Below are positions 61,753 to 64,000 of a stretch of DNA of 64,000 nt, one piece after another. Numbering within the stretch: the stretch's first letter is position 1; every line of letters starts with the position of its first letter. Below the pieces are notes generated by a model. The model had not been told where the DNA came from and did not search any database. It was given only the letters and a program-made list of their open reading frames with translations. Position numbers and translations under genes: made by a program. This DNA is from an uncultured Lachnospiraceae bacterium. Lineage in GTDB: Bacteria > Bacillota > Clostridia > Lachnospirales > Lachnospiraceae. The stretch lies in NCBI GenBank assembly GCA_910585215.1, contig CAJUDQ010000002.1, positions 3,386 through 67,385 of the forward strand, given 5' to 3'.

Positions 61753-62680
61753 ATCGGATAAGATAGAGCAGTTGAGAACAGAGCTACAGACAGCAGATGC
61801 AATTCTTATCGGCGCAGGCGCAGGATTATCCACTTCGGCGGGTTTTACTTATACAGGAAAAAGATTTGAGAAGTATTTTTTTGATTTTATAAAAAAGTAT
61901 GATTTTCGTGATATGTATTCCGGCGGGTTTTATCCGTTTGAGAGATTAGAGGAATACTGGGCATATTGGTCACGGTATATTTATATTAATCGTTATGCAA
62001 ATACCAGCAATCGCACATATCAAATACTTTTTGAGCTTGTAAAGGATAAGGATTATTTTGTGCTGACAACCAATGTTGACCATCAGTTTCAAAAGGTAGG
62101 GTTTGATAAAAACAGATTGTTTTATACACAGGGAGATTATGGACTGTTTCAGTGCAGCAGACCTTGCCATGCTATGACTTATGATAATAAGGAAATTGTA
62201 TATAAAATGATACAGTCACAGGGATATGTATTTACAGAAGAAGGTATGTTATATATGCCAGAAAATATAAAATTAAAAATGGAAATACAAACAAAATTAA
62301 TTCCGCATTGTCCTGTTTGTGGCAGACCAATGAGTATGAATTTGAGGGCAGATGATACTTTTGTGGAGGACCATGGCTGGAAGAGAGCAGCGGAGCGTTA
62401 TTCAAATTTTATTCAAAAACATCAAAATATGAAGGTGTTGTTTTTAGAACTTGGAGTTGGAATGAATACCCCAGGGATTATTAAATATCCATTTTGGCAG
62501 ATGACAGTAAAAAATAGAAATACTGTTTATGGATGTGTAAACTATGGAGAAGCGAAGTGTCCAGCAGAGATAAAAGAGCAGGCTATTTGTATAGAAGAAG
62601 ATATTCATAGAATTTTAGAGCATTTATACAAAAGCATGGTCTTATATAATAACAGATATGGTGTAAAGAAAAAGAAATAA
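61703..62680 (+). CDS. Class M sirtuin (SirTM), protein ADP-ribosyltransferase
   Basis: The 325-residue sirtuin-fold protein has the NAD loop GAGAGLSTSAG (37-47) and TTNVDHQF (122-129), where deacetylases have QNIDxLH. The catalytic His of deacetylases is replaced by Gln143 in YTQGDYG. A zinc site is present: Cys151/Cys155 and Cys203/Cys206. These changes mark SirTM, which ADP-ribosylates the lipoylated GcvH-L carrier in S. aureus and S. pyogenes. No gcvH-L or lplA2 gene adjoins it, so the target here is open. GGGTG is near the ATG at 61703; ATG 61724 is an alternative. Confidence 0.93.
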   Translation: MFSNRGIMTSTKNCLDKSDKIEQLRTELQTADAILIGAGAGLSTSAGFTYTGKRFEKYFFDFIKKYDFRDMYSGGFYPFERLEEYWAYWSRYIYINRYANTSNRTYQILFELVKDKDYFVLTTNVDHQFQKVGFDKNRLFYTQGDYGLFQCSRPCHAMTYDNKEIVYKMIQSQGYVFTEEGMLYMPENIKLKMEIQTKLIPHCPVCGRPMSMNLRADDTFVEDHGWKRAAERYSNFIQKHQNMKVLFLELGVGMNTPGIIKYPFWQMTVKNRNTVYGCVNYGEAKCPAEIKEQAICIEEDIHRILEHLYKSMVLYNNRYGVKKKK

Positions 62681-62683
62681 TGA

Positions 62684-62892
62684 TTGCCATAATTAAATAA
62701 GTTCATTATAATAGAAACAGAAAATAACTGGCATACGGTTTGCCATTGGTTTTAGACAATAGGTAGTTCATGTAGCTGGGAAAACAGAATATTATAGGAA
62801 GATTTCATTGATGTAATATATGTATTTTGAGATAAGATACTCAATGAATGTGGATAGTTGTTTGATATATAAAATAAGGGAGGAATTTTTTT
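62684..62892 (+). promoter_or_regulatory. Promoter and long leader of the Nudix gene
   Basis: TTGCCA (62684-62689) and TATAAT (62707-62712) are 17 bases apart, immediately after the sirtuin stop. The transcript would have a leader of about 174 bases, with a small hairpin (TGGCA/TGCCA near 62730) and GGTAGTTCATG near 62761. No known riboswitch was recognised, and no gene lies here. Confidence 0.5.
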
Positions 62893-63330
62893 ATGGCAAT
62901 AACAGAATATCCGGCAGAAAAATTGGATACTATTGAATTTGTAGTTATATTTACAAGATATCAGAACAAATGGGTTTATTGCTGGCATAAATACAGACAA
63001 AGTTTTGAGCATCCAGCAGGTCATGTGGAAGCAAATGAAACACCTTTAGAGGCGGCAAAAAGAGAACTGTTTGAGGAAACAGGAATAAGGGATTGTGACA
63101 TAATACCATTGTGGGATTATACATATATCTGGGAAAATAGTAAAGGAAGCAATAATGGAAGAGTTTTTTATGCAAAAGTAAATTCGTTAGGAAGTTTACC
63201 AGAAAGTGAAATGGAACGAATCGAATTTTTTGATACAGTACCAGAAAATTATACATATAATAGAGAAGATGAAATCAGAGATATTGAGAAAGTGGAACGA
63301 ATACTCAAATTTGAGATATCCTGTATATAG
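62893..63330 (+). CDS. Nudix hydrolase
   Basis: The 145-residue protein has a perfect Nudix box from Gly43 (GHVEANETPLEAAKRELFEE, then TGI), so it hydrolyses a nucleoside diphosphate linked to another moiety. The substrate cannot be deduced; ADP-ribose would fit the neighbouring macrodomain and sirtuin, but 8-oxo-dGTP-type or other substrates are as likely from sequence. GGGAGG precedes the ATG. It has its own promoter and is followed after 50 bases by a kinase-like gene. Confidence 0.92.
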   Translation: MAITEYPAEKLDTIEFVVIFTRYQNKWVYCWHKYRQSFEHPAGHVEANETPLEAAKRELFEETGIRDCDIIPLWDYTYIWENSKGSNNGRVFYAKVNSLGSLPESEMERIEFFDTVPENYTYNREDEIRDIEKVERILKFEISCI

Positions 63331-63380
63331 TTTTTAGTACAAGTATTTTTGAATGTGATTTTGCAAATTTATGGAGAAAT

Positions 63381-63995
63381 ATGAAAATGAAAAATAATGA
63401 AGTTGTAAATATGGAACAAATCTATTGCAGGCTTTCACAGAAAATAAACAGTAATAATTTTCCTGTATTAATAGCGATTGATGGAAGATGTGCTGCGGGA
63501 AAAACGACTTTGGCGGCATGGCTGAAGGAAAGATTTGAATGTACGGTGAATGTGATACATATGGATGATTTTTTTCTGCAACCACATCAGAGAACTACAC
63601 AGCGTATGAAAGAGCCAGGTGGAAATGTAGATTATGAAAGGTTTGAAAAGGAAGTAATGCATTTTCTTTCCCTCTCTGAAAACTTTTCCTATCAGGTTTA
63701 TGACTGTAAAATTGGAAAGCTGTCTTCTAAGATTTATATAGAACCTGCAAAAATTTCAATTGTGGAAGGTTCTTATAGTTGTCATCCCACGTTGTGGGAT
63801 TTTTATACGCTTCGTATATTTTTAGATGTGGAACCGGAGGAACAGCTTCGGCGTATTTGCAGTCGAAATGGAGAGAAAGAAGTTTCTGTGTTTCAGGATA
63901 AATGGATTCCTTTGGAAGAAAAATATTTTGCTGCCTGTCAGATACAAGAACGCAGTGATTTTGTATTTTCTATTTCAGAAACTTTTCAAAATTAG
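63381..63995 (+). CDS. Uridine kinase-like P-loop protein
   Basis: The 204-residue protein has Walker A DGRCAAGKTTL (about 34-44) and the HMDDFFLQPHQRT segment of the uridine/pantothenate kinase group, then EGSYSCHP (like EGxxxL in Udk) and a lid-type LRRICSRNG. It probably phosphorylates a nucleoside or small metabolite; the substrate is unknown. GGAG lies 5 bases before the ATG. It ends 5 bases before the window edge, so what follows is not seen. Confidence 0.87.
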   Translation: MKMKNNEVVNMEQIYCRLSQKINSNNFPVLIAIDGRCAAGKTTLAAWLKERFECTVNVIHMDDFFLQPHQRTTQRMKEPGGNVDYERFEKEVMHFLSLSENFSYQVYDCKIGKLSSKIYIEPAKISIVEGSYSCHPTLWDFYTLRIFLDVEPEEQLRRICSRNGEKEVSVFQDKWIPLEEKYFAACQIQERSDFVFSISETFQN

Positions 63996-64000
63996 ATATT

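Noticed and set aside
61703..62680. NAD-dependent protein deacetylase
   Set aside because: The catalytic histidine is replaced by Gln143 and the zinc-type macrodomain is adjacent, so ADP-ribosyltransferase (SirTM) is the better call.

Overview
The window looks like the chromosome of a low-GC, Gram-positive, spore-forming Clostridium-type bacterium, most likely a gut Lachnospiraceae. The grounds are the AT-rich DNA with strong GGAGG ribosome sites, an intact sporulation sigma factor SigK, the IreB-RuvX-DUF1292-RNase J order, MecA, a LoaP antiterminator, VanZ, and a sugar-uptake locus with alpha-galactosidase. No rRNA, tRNA or CRISPR array was seen.

Layout. 1-14.6 kb is conserved core: cysteine desulfurase end and ThiI (tRNA thiolation), an HPr-like protein, MtaB (tRNA methylthiolation), IreB, RuvX, RNase J, YlbF, an MltG-like stub, TrmR and TrhP (wobble uridine oxidation/methylation), SigK, MecA, GltX, and a vitamin B6-type ECF S component with its kinase. 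14.6-24.5 kb is transitional: ABC-F ATPase, a MacB/FtsX-type exporter, a LoaP with two KOW-like repeats followed by a striking cluster of four hairpins, rfbB, a MerR-methyltransferase fusion, VanZ, and a broken GH18 gene. 24.6-27.1 kb is a small accessory island: IS200/IS605-like end, hicAB, a decayed YoeB toxin, brnTA and a DUF4291 gene. 27.4-41.7 kb carries an alcohol dehydrogenase, a DUF362 lipoprotein, a two-component system with a lipoprotein and ABC transporter, then a TetR-ABC operon split by an IS200/IS605 element (TnpA+TnpB), whose left-end hairpin has itself been invaded by a 160-bp MITE.

42-46.8 kb holds a DUF4143 ATPase, a PEBP remnant, an SDR with its TetR repressor, a ProXp-type deacylase and an orphan coiled-coil protein. 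46.9-55.2 kb is a raffinose/melibiose-type system: an AraC regulator frameshifted at a nine-A tract, binding protein, two permeases, GH36 alpha-galactosidase and a GH13 amylosucrase-like enzyme. Together they could import galactosyl-sucrose sugars, remove galactose and then split sucrose. Two chemoreceptors follow.

59.3-64 kb holds what I consider the most interesting system: a one-cysteine HxlR regulator divergent from a degenerate metallo-beta-lactamase-fold protein, a zinc-type macrodomain and a class M sirtuin (SirTM), followed by a Nudix hydrolase with its own promoter and a uridine-kinase-like protein. This looks like a reversible ADP-ribosylation module under thiol-stress control, without the lipoylated GcvH-L target seen in the described operons.
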